Shown: one piece after another, positions 17,752 to 27,125 of the stretch | How positions within the stretch are numbered: position 1 is the first letter of the stretch | Layout of the letters: each line of letters starts with the position of its first letter | Assembly: GCF_001049755.1 (NCBI RefSeq) | Contig: NZ_CVLB01000001.1 | Coordinates: 496,001 to 560,000 of the forward strand | Source of the DNA: Brachyspira suanatina | Lineage (GTDB): Bacteria > Spirochaetota > Brachyspiria > Brachyspirales > Brachyspiraceae | Direction: 5' to 3' | DNA length: 64,000 nucleotides | Position numbers and translations under genes: made by a program | The notes under the pieces: model-generated | What the model was told of the DNA's origin: nothing | Databases searched by the model: none | Seen by the model: only the letters and a program-made list of their open reading frames with translations

Positions 17752-18738
17752 CTATGGTATTATCAAAAATCTGGTTGTAGAAAGTATAATACTCAGGCAT
17801 AAGCAAAGAAAAGCTATTATAATAAATGGTTTATAAAGTTCATCATACTGAATCAAGTCATCATCTAATATAGGCTTTTTTTCTAATCTGTCTATTGTAT
17901 TATAAACATTATCTAAAGCGGAAGCGTTTTTAGCATTGAAATATTTACCGCCTGTAGTAGCTGCTATATCTATTAAAGATTCTTCATTGAGTGTAAAATC
18001 TGCCCTTATTCTTCTTTTACCATAGCTAGGATCATCATAAGTAACCCAAGCATGACTTCCATTGGCATCACCTATACCTATTGTATATATTTTTATGTTG
18101 AAATTTGATGCTATTTCAGAGGCTAGTTTAGGATCTATTTCTCCAGAGTTATTTTCACCGTCTGTAAGAAGTATTATGATTTTTTCATTATCTTCTTTTA
18201 CACTTCTAAGCATATCAACAGCAGTAGCTATTCCAAGCCCTATTGATGTAGAACCTTCTTCATCTATTTCTATTTTTTTTATTTCTTCTTCCAATGAAGT
18301 ATAGTCAAATGTAGCAGGTGAAAGCACAGAAGCACGTAAAGCAAATGATACTAAACTTATTTTATCAAAATTTCTCTTTTTTATAAAGTCTATCATAGTT
18401 TTTTTTGAAGCTTCAAGCCTTGTAGGCATCATATCTTCAGCCATCATAGAAGGAGAAACGTCTACTACAAGAGAAATATAAATACCTTCTCCATTAATAT
18501 CTGATAGATGTGAAACTTTTGCAGGACGTGCTAAACCTATTATAGAAAAAGCAAGTGCCAAAATAATAAGCATAAATGGGATATCTTTAACATAATATCT
18601 TGATTTTAATACTTTAGACATACTTACTCTTGGATGTTTTACAGAATAAGAATGATTCTTTCTTGTTTGTATATATAAAAATATTATAATAGGTAAAGTT
18701 AGCAGTAAGAATAAAAATTTCGGAGATACAAAAGTCAT
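17752..18738 (-). CDS. BatA-like VWA-domain membrane protein
   Basis: The 328-residue protein has two N-terminal membrane segments (about 5-22 and 53-70), a von Willebrand A domain (about 85-280) with the MIDAS motif DVSPS (93-97), and a final membrane segment. RARPAK-like and SPxxMxAEDMMPTR features place it with the BatA/BatB (aerotolerance) family, which in spirochaetes and Bacteroidetes normally belongs to a moxR-DUF58-bat operon. None of those partners is adjacent here: its neighbours are metK and nadR. The VWA domain should face the periplasm and bind a partner through a divalent metal. Confidence 0.85.
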   Translation of the reverse strand: MTFVSPKFLFLLLTLPIIIFLYIQTRKNHSYSVKHPRVSMSKVLKSRYYVKDIPFMLIILALAFSIIGLARPAKVSHLSDINGEGIYISLVVDVSPSMMAEDMMPTRLEASKKTMIDFIKKRNFDKISLVSFALRASVLSPATFDYTSLEEEIKKIEIDEEGSTSIGLGIATAVDMLRSVKEDNEKIIILLTDGENNSGEIDPKLASEIASNFNIKIYTIGIGDANGSHAWVTYDDPSYGKRRIRADFTLNEESLIDIAATTGGKYFNAKNASALDNVYNTIDRLEKKPILDDDLIQYDELYKPFIIIAFLCLCLSIILSTTRFLIIP

Positions 18739-18917
18739 TTACACATTTTCCTAATCATAATTTTAATATTAAAACATAATAAATAAAGCAAAGTAATATT
18801 TGCTAAATTATTATACTAAAATACGGATAAAAGTAAAGTATCATATAGCCAATAGATGTATATTTAAATTAAATGTAATAATAAAAATATATGCAAATAA
18901 TTTATGAAAATATCATT

Positions 18918-19925
18918 TTATTTTTCTAATAATTTATTTACTATATAAACAGATTTTTTAAATCTTGACTGATAATCTCCATTTATAGAATAGTATTTTA
19001 TATTTAAATTATGGAGTATATCTTTTATTTTATTGCTGTATTTAATTCTGTCATTCTTTATTACTTCGCTTCTGTCGCCGTCCTGAACAAAATCAACATC
19101 AGGCTCTAAAAATAGTATAGCATCATATTTATTTATATGTATAATAGCCTTTGCAAGTCTTTCATTATCAATAATATTTTCATCTTCTAAGAAATGCATA
19201 TAAAAATTTGTAATTATAGCATCAGTATCAACAAATAATATTTTATTGCTGCTTTCTATTGATTTTATTTCATTTAATTTATGAGTAAGAAGTATTTCCG
19301 TAAAATCTTCTGAAAGCATGAGTAAATCAGTACCAGATTTTTCGGATAATTCTCTGCCTGCTTCTTCTATATAGTTGGTATTATAGTAATTTGCTAAATT
19401 AATTGTGAGAGTGGATTTTCCTGTGCTTTCGCTCCCTAATAATAGAACTTTTTTTGTATAATAAGGCTTTACTATATTAGGCAAATAATCCCAGTATTTA
19501 TAAACATTTTCTCTAATTTTTGAAGAACTTATTTCATTTCTCTCTATAAATATTAACTCTGAATCTTTATAATATCTTGTATAAAAAGAATCTTTATTTT
19601 TATAATCATCTCCGCAAAATACAGCATCGATTTTTTCACCTATAGCATTTTTTATTTTTATAGAATCTTCTTCCCAAAAATCTTCTGTATATTCTTCTTT
19701 TGTATTTGCATTATCTTCTATAAATATAATCTTCACATTTCCAATATGCTTTGTTAATTGATAAAGCCAGCGGTATCTTATTTTTTTATCAATTTCATTT
19801 CTGTTATTACCTACAGCCAAAACAATATAAAGTTTTTTACATTGATTAGCAGCTTCTATTATGCATCTTACATGCCCAAGATGAAGAGGATTGAAAGAAC
19901 CTCCGTACATTCCTACACTATACAT
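18918..19925 (-). CDS. nadR: NadR-type bifunctional NMN adenylyltransferase / ribosylnicotinamide kinase
   Basis: The 335 residues contain two domains. The first (about 1-155) is a nucleotidyltransferase with GGSFNPLHLGH (8-18) and ISSSKIREN (132-140). The second (about 158-335) is a P-loop kinase with GSESTGKST (164-172). NadR phosphorylates nicotinamide riboside and then adenylylates NMN to NAD. The N-terminal helix-turn-helix repressor domain of the enterobacterial protein is absent, so this one should be purely enzymatic. It begins 12 bp after pnuC, its substrate's transporter, so the pair forms an NAD salvage operon. Confidence 0.92.
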   Translation of the reverse strand: MYSVGMYGGSFNPLHLGHVRCIIEAANQCKKLYIVLAVGNNRNEIDKKIRYRWLYQLTKHIGNVKIIFIEDNANTKEEYTEDFWEEDSIKIKNAIGEKIDAVFCGDDYKNKDSFYTRYYKDSELIFIERNEISSSKIRENVYKYWDYLPNIVKPYYTKKVLLLGSESTGKSTLTINLANYYNTNYIEEAGRELSEKSGTDLLMLSEDFTEILLTHKLNEIKSIESSNKILFVDTDAIITNFYMHFLEDENIIDNERLAKAIIHINKYDAILFLEPDVDFVQDGDRSEVIKNDRIKYSNKIKDILHNLNIKYYSINGDYQSRFKKSVYIVNKLLEK

Positions 19926-19937
19926 AAAAACTCCAAA

Positions 19938-20624
19938 TTATTTTTGTAAATTAGCTTCTCTATACCATTTAATAAACATAAACACAGCATTAATTAAATA
20001 AACACTCCACATAAGCAAAGTTGCTATATTATCTCCGCCGCTTGAGAAATTAATATACCATATAGAAATATTTAAAATGTTTACTAATATCCACATTATC
20101 CATTGTTCTGTACATCTCTTTACGCATAGTATCTGAGCAGTTACAGCAAATACAGTACTTGCACTATCAACAAATGGAAGCGAACCGCCTAATTTTTTTA
20201 ATATAAGTCCGTAAATAAATATTGATATAAAAGATAAAGCAAATATTATTATTTTAAATTTATTATTTAATTTTGTTTTTATTACTTCTTGGCTTTCACT
20301 ATTTATATTTTTGCTCCATAATACAAAACCAACTATATTCATAGGTATATAATAAAATACATTGAGCATAAACTCACCGTAATATTTTGCATTAAAAGCT
20401 ATAATAGAATAAAGAATAGTATTGACCATTCCAAATATATATGAAGATAATTTTCCTTTACCAGTAAGTATAACGCATAATATACCGCTTATTGATGATA
20501 CTATACCAATAATGTTTTCTTTCCAATAAATAGAAAGCGATAATATTATAGCGCTTGCAATTATAATCCATATAACTTCTATGGCTTTCCAATTTTGAAG
20601 TTCATTTTTTATGAAGTTTTTCAT
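19938..20624 (-). CDS. pnuC: Nicotinamide riboside transporter PnuC
   Basis: The 228-residue membrane protein has about seven hydrophobic segments and the PnuC patterns ISGILCVILTGKGKLSSYIFG and CTEQWIMWILVN. PnuC facilitates uptake of nicotinamide riboside across the inner membrane, with trapping by phosphorylation. The gene lies 12 bp upstream of nadR on the same strand, the standard coupling of uptake and kinase. I do not see a recognisable NAD or NiaR regulatory element in the 125 bp upstream. Confidence 0.93.
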   Translation of the reverse strand: MKNFIKNELQNWKAIEVIWIIIASAIILSLSIYWKENIIGIVSSISGILCVILTGKGKLSSYIFGMVNTILYSIIAFNAKYYGEFMLNVFYYIPMNIVGFVLWSKNINSESQEVIKTKLNNKFKIIIFALSFISIFIYGLILKKLGGSLPFVDSASTVFAVTAQILCVKRCTEQWIMWILVNILNISIWYINFSSGGDNIATLLMWSVYLINAVFMFIKWYREANLQK

Positions 20625-20750
20625 TATAGTTTTTTATTTTTACAATTTTTTGATTTATTTTATACTTATAGTTTATAAAGTCAATAATTGCTCAAATAAT
20701 ATTTATAGTATAATATATGAAAAATAATAAAAGTATTTTTAGGTTTTATA

Positions 20751-22707
20751 ATGGCTTCAAATAAAAATAGTAAGGCAAAACAATTCAATATAAAAAAACA
20801 TAATAGAAGATATATAATTGAAAAATATAATACATCTTCAAAATATGATTCATATGAAAGTAGTATAAATAAACGCTATGATAATTATTATATTCTTCAT
20901 TCTCTAGAAAATATAGTAAATAAAATTAATGCACTTAAAAAAGAAAATAATGATATAAAAGTATTATTAGTATCAATGAATTCAGGAAAGTCTACACAAT
21001 TAAAAAAAGGAAAGTATAAATATATAGAAATAGAGTTTGATAAAAATTTGCATTATAAAGAAAAAGATTCTGATTATACAGATGATATTTATTTATTTTT
21101 ATATGAAAATAAAATTTGCTTTTTTGAAATAGGCGTATTTTTAGAATTATACAATAATTTAAAATCTTATGAACAATTTAAATATACTCATTCTTCACAA
21201 GCTTTCTATATTTATCAAATAATTAATAAAATAATAAGCCCTTATAAATTAATATATGATAATTACCGCTTTTTAAATAAAGAAATAAGTTATAAAGATA
21301 TTATAAAAAATATAAAAGAAAATGATTTTGAACTTATAATCAAATATAGAGAAATTGAAAGATTAAAGAAAGTGATGCAGGAATATTTTGATGATAATAA
21401 TAAAGAAGATACTACTCCAATTCTTCCTTCATATGGATTGTATAAAGAAGATAAGAAAAAGATACTAGATATTATACATTAGAAAGTTTAATAGTTTTAG
21501 ATGAAATATTAAGAATATATAAAGATATAAAAACTACAGATTTTGTATTTATTAGGAATATAAGCTATTTAGATGATGCTGAAGATATAGCAAAAGAAAT
21601 ATTTAATTTTGATAAAATACTTAAATTAGAGATGTACAGCAGAAGTGAAAAATATATAAAAGGAATTTGTTTAAATATAAGCGATGATAAAGAAAGACAA
21701 AAAGAAATAAAGAAAATTGATATAAAAAATATACTTAATAATTTTGAAACTATAAAAATAAATGACTTAGAGAATATAATATTTTATTTGTATGATACAA
21801 TACTTAGTCTGATAGGAGATAATAAGAACTATAATATAAAAGAAGATGAACAGGTACAAAAAGGCATTTTATATTATGACAGTGTTTTTCATTACTTACA
21901 ATATTTTATAGGATATTTATTTAATAAAGAAATTATAAATGAAGAAGAGTATGTAAAAATAATAGAGCTTTATATTTATAAATATAATACACTTAGAAAT
22001 CATAATATTTATAGATTTTACAAATTTTATTTAAATAACGAAACAGCAAAAAAGTATAATATAGAAAATTACGGTATTATTAATTATTATGTTTACTATT
22101 ATCAAAATGAAGAAAAAATAGTTAAAAATTATTCAATATATGATTATAAAGAAATATACATTTATTATTATAAGTTTATATTGATGAGTATTGCATACAA
22201 TATTGTAGGCTATCATAGAGATGAAAAAGCTTATATAAAAACTAGAATAGAAATAAAAGAAGAGAGAGAAAAAATCCAGATAATATAATATTAAATTTAG
22301 AAAATACCTATAAAGAAGAGTTTAAAAAAATAAAAAATTATATTAATAAGTTTAATATAATGCTTAATAATTTATACTTTATTAATATTATTGATTATGA
22401 AGAGTATAAGAAATATAATTGCTTTAAGTTGGAAGAATTAATAAATTATATTTGTGATTTAATCCAAGATGAAGAAAAATTTATAAATATAGAAGAAAGT
22501 ATAAAAGAATTTGAAGTATATAAATTAATAATAAAAGAAATAGAACCAATAAAAGAAAGTAAAATTATATATGATAGATATAAATTATTTTATTTATTTT
22601 TAGAAGAAGAATATAAATTAAGCTGTGAAGAATTATCAGACATAATAAGAAAAATCAATAATTTCTATAATATATACAAACAGATAGAAATTCCTATAAA
22701 AAATTAA
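20751..22707 (+). pseudogene. Unrecognised long gene split by two frameshifts
   Basis: Three consecutive frames (20751-21482, then open from about 21455 to 22288, then from about 22261 to 22707) join into one protein of about 650 residues if one base is restored at each junction. Each shift is in the same direction, as expected for single-base deletions. The likely sites are the A5 run at 21456-21460 and the A6 run at 22269-22274. The protein is rich in Lys, Asn, Ile and Tyr, without signal peptide or obvious membrane segments. I recognise no family; GKST near residue 105 lacks a proper Walker A context. Homopolymer sequencing error or phase variation are alternatives to true decay. Confidence 0.7.
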
Positions 22708-22786
22708 AAAAACTTATTAATTTCAATTCAATTGACCTCCATACAAACATGTAAAATTACAAAAAAATCAAAACTGTTAGTATATA

Positions 22787-22833
22787 ACCATACTTATATG
22801 TATCAATATAAAAACTTTACATATAAGTATGGT
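22787..22833. promoter_or_regulatory. Perfect 16-bp inverted repeat upstream of MerR-like gene
   Basis: ACCATACTTATATGTA at 22787-22802 is repeated exactly as its complement at 22818-22833, with a 15-bp AT-rich spacer. The core ACCATACTTA recurs at 23686-23695, right at the end of the MerR-like gene. The arrangement around a regulator gene suggests operator sites for that regulator; a transcript hairpin is the alternative. Confidence 0.5.
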
Positions 22834-22939
22834 AAGGTATAAGAAAATAAAATTAATATTATTTAATGAATTGTATAATATTAATTTAATATTTTGTAAA
22901 AATGTTCTTTCAAAATTTAATTATTGGGTAATTGACTGT

Positions 22940-23686
22940 ATGGCTAAAAGAGATGAAAACAACAATATAGATAAAAATGCTAAGAGAGACATAAACAATT
23001 TTGATTTATATTATTTTATAAAAAATAAAAAATATTACTTGCCAAGATATTCATTTATTTTGAAAAGCAAAAAAAGATTAATGTCTATAGGAGAATTTTT
23101 AAATCTTTTGGAAGAAAATAATATAAAGAATATGAGCATTAATTTATTAAGAGAATGGGATAATAAAGAACTTCTTCTAGCATATAGAGTTGAAAAAGGA
23201 ATGATTAGAACAGAAAGCAGATACTATATAGTGGAGCATATTGATATTGTAAAAGAGATAGTGAAACTAAAATCCTACGGGCTTGAAATAAGAGAGATAG
23301 AAAAGGTTATTTTTGAAAATAAATCTTTTGAAATACTTTTCCTATCAAAAATAATAAAAAATAAAGAGTTATTTATGAAGATGAAAGACATAATAAATAA
23401 TATAGAAGAGATTGAAAACAAATTAGCAGTTTCGCTTTGTAATGAAATTAAAACAATTTTCAATATTAATGATGATGATTTTAAAGACACTTTTAATGAT
23501 AAATATTTAAACACTATATTGAATGATTATAAAAAGAGCAATTTAAATACTGATGAATCAAGCATATTATTATTATCTTTAATACTTTTAAGTTTGTATA
23601 ATTCTTATGATAATAATTCTTTTGACAAGAAAAAATTCTCTAAACAGTTTTATAAAATCATTAGTGAAAATAAAAATCATACCTAA
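22940..23686 (+). CDS. MerR-like DNA-binding protein
   Basis: Residues about 45-120 resemble a MerR winged helix: MSIGEFLNLLEENN, SINLLREWDNKELL, RTESRYYIVEHIDIVKEIVKLKSYGLEIREIEKVI. The remainder (about 120-248) is helical and not recognised; a typical MerR effector domain is not evident. I prefer the ATG at 22940, because the upstream in-frame ATG at 22829 lies inside the inverted repeat and adds a hydrophobic stretch unusual for this family; no strong ribosome site supports either. It sits between two broken genes. Autoregulation through the inverted repeat is inference. Confidence 0.6.
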   Translation: MAKRDENNNIDKNAKRDINNFDLYYFIKNKKYYLPRYSFILKSKKRLMSIGEFLNLLEENNIKNMSINLLREWDNKELLLAYRVEKGMIRTESRYYIVEHIDIVKEIVKLKSYGLEIREIEKVIFENKSFEILFLSKIIKNKELFMKMKDIINNIEEIENKLAVSLCNEIKTIFNINDDDFKDTFNDKYLNTILNDYKKSNLNTDESSILLLSLILLSLYNSYDNNSFDKKKFSKQFYKIISENKNHT

Positions 23687-23841
23687 CCATACTTAGGTGC
23701 ATACTTTATTGATTAATAACATTGAATAAAGAGCAAATATATTTAATATAGATAAACGCTTTAAAACATTTGATAATTTAATTAAAGATTATAAAAAATC
23801 TTTAATTGTTATAAATAAAAAATATTTAAGGAGCAACTAAA

Positions 23842-24726
23842 ATGAAAAAACAATTATTCAAATTTCTTTTATGCCTCACAGCAGTAATATTTGCAGTAAG
23901 CTGCGGAGGAAATAATGATTCCCCTACAAATCCAACTCAAGGAGAATTTACTGTTAATTTTGAGTCTTATCCAGAACCAGCAGACAAAACAATAGGAACT
24001 TCATCAGAAAAAACTTCTTTCACAAAAGAATGAAAAATTAGATGTTATCCTGGTACAGATGCTAAAGTTGAGATAAGTAAAGTTACACCTGTTACAGCAT
24101 CTGGAAGCGTGTCATTAGAGCCTGCAGATTTTGAAGTATTAACTCCTACAGTATCAGCAACAGCAAATGAAATAAGAATAGTATTATCTGCATCAGGAAT
24201 TGAAAAAGTAAAAAAAGCAACAGCTGGACAAGTATCTGAATATACATTTACATTCTTATTCACAAGAACATCAGATAATAAAACAGCTACATCAGAAACT
24301 AAATTAAATATTGTTAATATAGATATAATAAATCAAACTGATATAGAAACAGCAATGAAAAATGCATAAGATGGTGATACAGGAAAAGGAAATCTAGTTG
24401 TAGGTACAGGACCTAAATGGGTATTTAGTTTATCTAGTTTTACACTAAATAAAACTTCAGGATTTACAGCTACAGCTCAAAGTACTTCTGGAAGTATGTA
24501 TGTTAGTAGTGCTGAAAGTGCTATTACTTTGCAAGCTAAAGCAACAGGTTTTTTATTTAGTGCTAAAGGAAAAAAAGATACTGAAAAGCAAGCAACACTT
24601 ACAATTACTGTAAAACTTAACAATAGCGGATATATGCTTGATGATGCTATAAATTATGTAGCAACAGACTGTTTCAAATTAATTTTAAGTATTGGACAAA
24701 CAGACGGAACTTGGAAGCAGCTATAA
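23842..24726 (+). pseudogene. Lipoprotein gene interrupted by two in-frame stops
   Basis: A good ribosome site (AAGGAG) precedes MKKQLFKFLLCLTAVIFAVSCGG, a lipoprotein signal with lipobox AVSC. The same frame continues to 24726 but is broken by TGA at 24031-24033 and TAA at 24367-24369. Without the stops it would encode about 294 residues with beta-rich, Ser/Thr-rich sequence like a surface lipoprotein; I do not recognise a family. Both stops could come from a single base change (for example TGG to TGA and CAA to TAA). Retention of one frame over about 690 bp after the first stop suggests recent inactivation. Confidence 0.8.
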
Positions 24727-24750
24727 ATTAAATCAATCAATATTCTAATA

Positions 24751-24787
24751 AAAGCCTGTCTTAATATTTTATTATGATAGGTTTTTT
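24751..24787 (+). terminator. Probable terminator of the broken lipoprotein gene
   Basis: A short stem (CCTGTC with GATAGG, one G-T pair) flanked by A-rich and T-rich tracts (TTTTTTT from about 24780) follows the lipoprotein frame by about 25 bp. This suits rho-independent termination on the plus strand. The 190 bp after it (to 24977) contain no ORF. Confidence 0.55.
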
Positions 24788-24977
24788 TATATCTATAAAG
24801 TCGTATTACCACACGCTGAACTAGCTATAAAAATAAAATCAATCAATAATTAAACATTTACTATAAATTTAAATTCTGCTTACCGCGTGCTGTTAAAGCT
24901 CTCAAATTTAAAAAACGCTTGGGTGGGCATGCTTTTTCTTAATTGGCTGTAAATTCTTTACAATTTTATATCTAGTA

Positions 24978-25357
24978 TATACTGAAACAAATATATTTTG
25001 TAAATTTTGATATTTTTTTTAGATGTATTATCAACTTTTTTGACGCACACGCTCTGCGGACTTCGTCAAAGTTTTTATCCTTCGGATACGCTTTGCCAAA
25101 AACGCAATTACTAGAACTTTATATTAAATATATACTTATTAAATATAGGATATAACCTAAATTTAGACCATAAATGCAGTTTTTCGCAAAGCGTATCCGA
25201 GCCTGTCGAGGATATAGGTTCTCGCCTGCCGAAGGCACGCACAGCGAGGTGGGCTGTGCCTTATATCAATAAAAGAACTGGGGGTTCGGTGGCTAGTCCC
25301 CGAAAATAATAAAAATATAAAAACTATTTTTTGACAAAGTATATTTGTTTAGGTATA
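24978..25357. repeat. Inverted-repeat element D (type 1, most complete)
   Basis: A 380-bp non-coding element has ends TATACTGAAACAAATAT...TTTTGTAAA and, reversed, TATACCTAAACAAATAT...TTTGTCAAA, which agree over about 25-30 positions. Its left half matches element B reversed over about 75 bp, and its order of modules matches element C, including GGGG.CTAGTCCCC near 25280-25300. It ends 35 bp before pheA, so the pheA-aroK promoter must lie in or overlap the element, or come from upstream. Confidence 0.72.
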
Positions 25358-25392
25358 ATCTTAAATATTAAAAACTATAAAAGGACATAACT

Positions 25393-26517
25393 ATGCTTAA
25401 TGATGAATTACAGGAATTAAGAAAAGATATTGATAGAATAGATAAGCAAATAGTAAATTTGATAGATGAAAGAATGAAAGTAAGCTTGAAAGTAGGGGAG
25501 ACAAAAAAGAAATATAATGCCCCTATATTCGATCCAAAAAGAGAAAAAGAAGTTATAGCAAAAAAAATAGAATTGCTTGAAAATAAAGAATTGTCTAGTT
25601 TAATTACTACTATTTATAATGATATAATGTATACATCAAAACAGCTTCAGAAACATTTGATTGATGAATGTAATAGTAAAGAAGATAAAAAAGAAGATGA
25701 TAAAGAAAATATAAAATACGATGAAAAGATAGTGTATCAGGGCAGAGAGGGCGGAAACGGACATGAAGCTGCTTTAAAATTTTTCGGAGAGAATGCTAAA
25801 CTAATAAAGAAAGAACATTTTGATGATGTGCTTGAGAGTATAAGAAGCGGAGAATGTTATTATGGAGTTTTGCCTTTAGAAAATTCTTCTACAGGAATGG
25901 TTAATGAAGTTTTGGATATACTTGCAGATTATAATTGTAAAATAGTAGGTGAGGTTTATCTTCCTATAGAATACGGACTTATGGCAAAAAAAAGTGCTAA
26001 TATAAAGGATATTAAAAAAGTTATATCTCATCATCAGGCTTTGAAGCAATGTTCTAATTTTATAAAAGAAAATAATTTTGAAGAGATGACAGCATCTAAT
26101 ACAGCAGAAGCAGCATTCATAGTTTCTAATGGAGATGATAAAGAATTGGCTTCAATTTCTAATAAGCATGCTTGTAAAATTTATGATTTAGAAATGCTAG
26201 AAGAGAATGTTGAAAATATTAAAGGAAATACAACCCGTTTTATTATAGTTGCTAATTATGATAATGCTTTGAAAAAAGGCAATAAGATGACTATAAGATT
26301 CTTACTTCCTCATGAAAACGGCAGTTTGGCAGATTCTTTGAATAAATTGAAAAGTTTTAATTTAACTTCTATAGTAAGCCGTCCGCATATTGAAAGAAAA
26401 TGGCAGTATTATTTTTATATTGATATGACAGGTGATTTTGAAAAAAGTAAAGAAGAATTTGAAGAGTTCAAAAACAGTGTAGAAAATTTAATTGTTTTAG
26501 GTGTGTATAATGAATAA
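25393..26517 (+). CDS. pheA: Bifunctional chorismate mutase / prephenate dehydratase
   Basis: The 374 residues comprise an AroQ-type chorismate mutase (about 1-90: LRKDIDRIDKQIVNLIDERM), a prephenate dehydratase domain (about 115-295: YQGREGGNGHEAALKFFG, NSSTGMVNEVLDIL, NTTRFIIV) and a C-terminal ACT domain (about 298-374: ENGSLADSLNKLKSFNLTSI, SRPHIERKWQYYFYID). It converts chorismate to phenylpyruvate for phenylalanine, with feedback through the ACT domain expected from the family. The dehydratase TRF motif is present. It overlaps aroK by 8 bp, giving a small aromatic amino acid operon immediately behind element D. Confidence 0.95.
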   Translation: MLNDELQELRKDIDRIDKQIVNLIDERMKVSLKVGETKKKYNAPIFDPKREKEVIAKKIELLENKELSSLITTIYNDIMYTSKQLQKHLIDECNSKEDKKEDDKENIKYDEKIVYQGREGGNGHEAALKFFGENAKLIKKEHFDDVLESIRSGECYYGVLPLENSSTGMVNEVLDILADYNCKIVGEVYLPIEYGLMAKKSANIKDIKKVISHHQALKQCSNFIKENNFEEMTASNTAEAAFIVSNGDDKELASISNKHACKIYDLEMLEENVENIKGNTTRFIIVANYDNALKKGNKMTIRFLLPHENGSLADSLNKLKSFNLTSIVSRPHIERKWQYYFYIDMTGDFEKSKEEFEEFKNSVENLIVLGVYNE

Positions 26518-27037
26518 TATAAAAAATAATAATATTATATTTATCGTAGGTTTACCCGGATGCGGAAAAAGTGCATTATCAAAAATGCTTGCTGAAAAAT
26601 TAAATTATGATTTGTACGATATGGATTCTTTTATAGAGCATAAAGAGGGCAGAACTATAACAAATATTTTTGCTGAAAATGGAGAGCCTTATTTTAGAAA
26701 TATTGAAAGCGAAGTTCTTGAGGAATTAAGCAATTTAAATAATGCCGTTATATCCACAGGAGGCGGTATTGTTCTAGCTCAAAAAAATAGAAACATCATG
26801 AAAGATAAAGGATTAACTATTTTTATAGATAGAAATCCTGATATTATACTTGAAAATATTGACCCTAGAGAAAGACCTCTTCTAGCTAAAGATAAAAATA
26901 AATTATTAGAATTATCTAAACAAAGAGATAGTTTATACAGAGAATCAGCACATATTATATTCACACATAATACTTGGGAAGATAATATTGATAATACTTT
27001 TAAAAAATTTTATGATTGTATCATTAATTATATTTAA
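26510..27037 (+). CDS. aroK: Shikimate kinase
   Basis: About 175 residues with Walker A GLPGCGKSALSK, the shikimate-binding region YDMDSFIEHKEGRTI and EPYFRNIESEVL, STGGGIVL, and the lid RERPLLAKD. It phosphorylates shikimate in the pathway to chorismate, the substrate of the neighbouring PheA. I chose the ATG at 26510, which overlaps the pheA stop by 8 bp and suggests translational coupling, over the GTG at 26501. The length is typical. Confidence 0.93.
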   Translation: MNNIKNNNIIFIVGLPGCGKSALSKMLAEKLNYDLYDMDSFIEHKEGRTITNIFAENGEPYFRNIESEVLEELSNLNNAVISTGGGIVLAQKNRNIMKDKGLTIFIDRNPDIILENIDPRERPLLAKDKNKLLELSKQRDSLYRESAHIIFTHNTWEDNIDNTFKKFYDCIINYI

Positions 27038-27125
27038 AAATTACTATTGATAAAAACAAAAAGAAGTATTATATTATTTTATTTATATAGCAAATTATAT
27101 ATTATAATAATGTTAGGATTAAAAT

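Noticed and set aside
20980-21010. GKST in the split gene as a Walker A motif
   Set aside because: The residues before it (LLVSMNSGKST) lack the GxxxxGK spacing and no Walker B is evident.
21455-22288. Programmed frameshifting in the split gene
   Set aside because: Two shifts in one gene without an obvious slippery heptamer plus pseudoknot make programmed recoding unlikely, though slippage variation remains open.
24031-24369. TGA and TAA as recoded codons
   Set aside because: TGA and TAA are used as normal stops by other genes in the window, and no selenocysteine element was visible; nonsense mutation is simpler.
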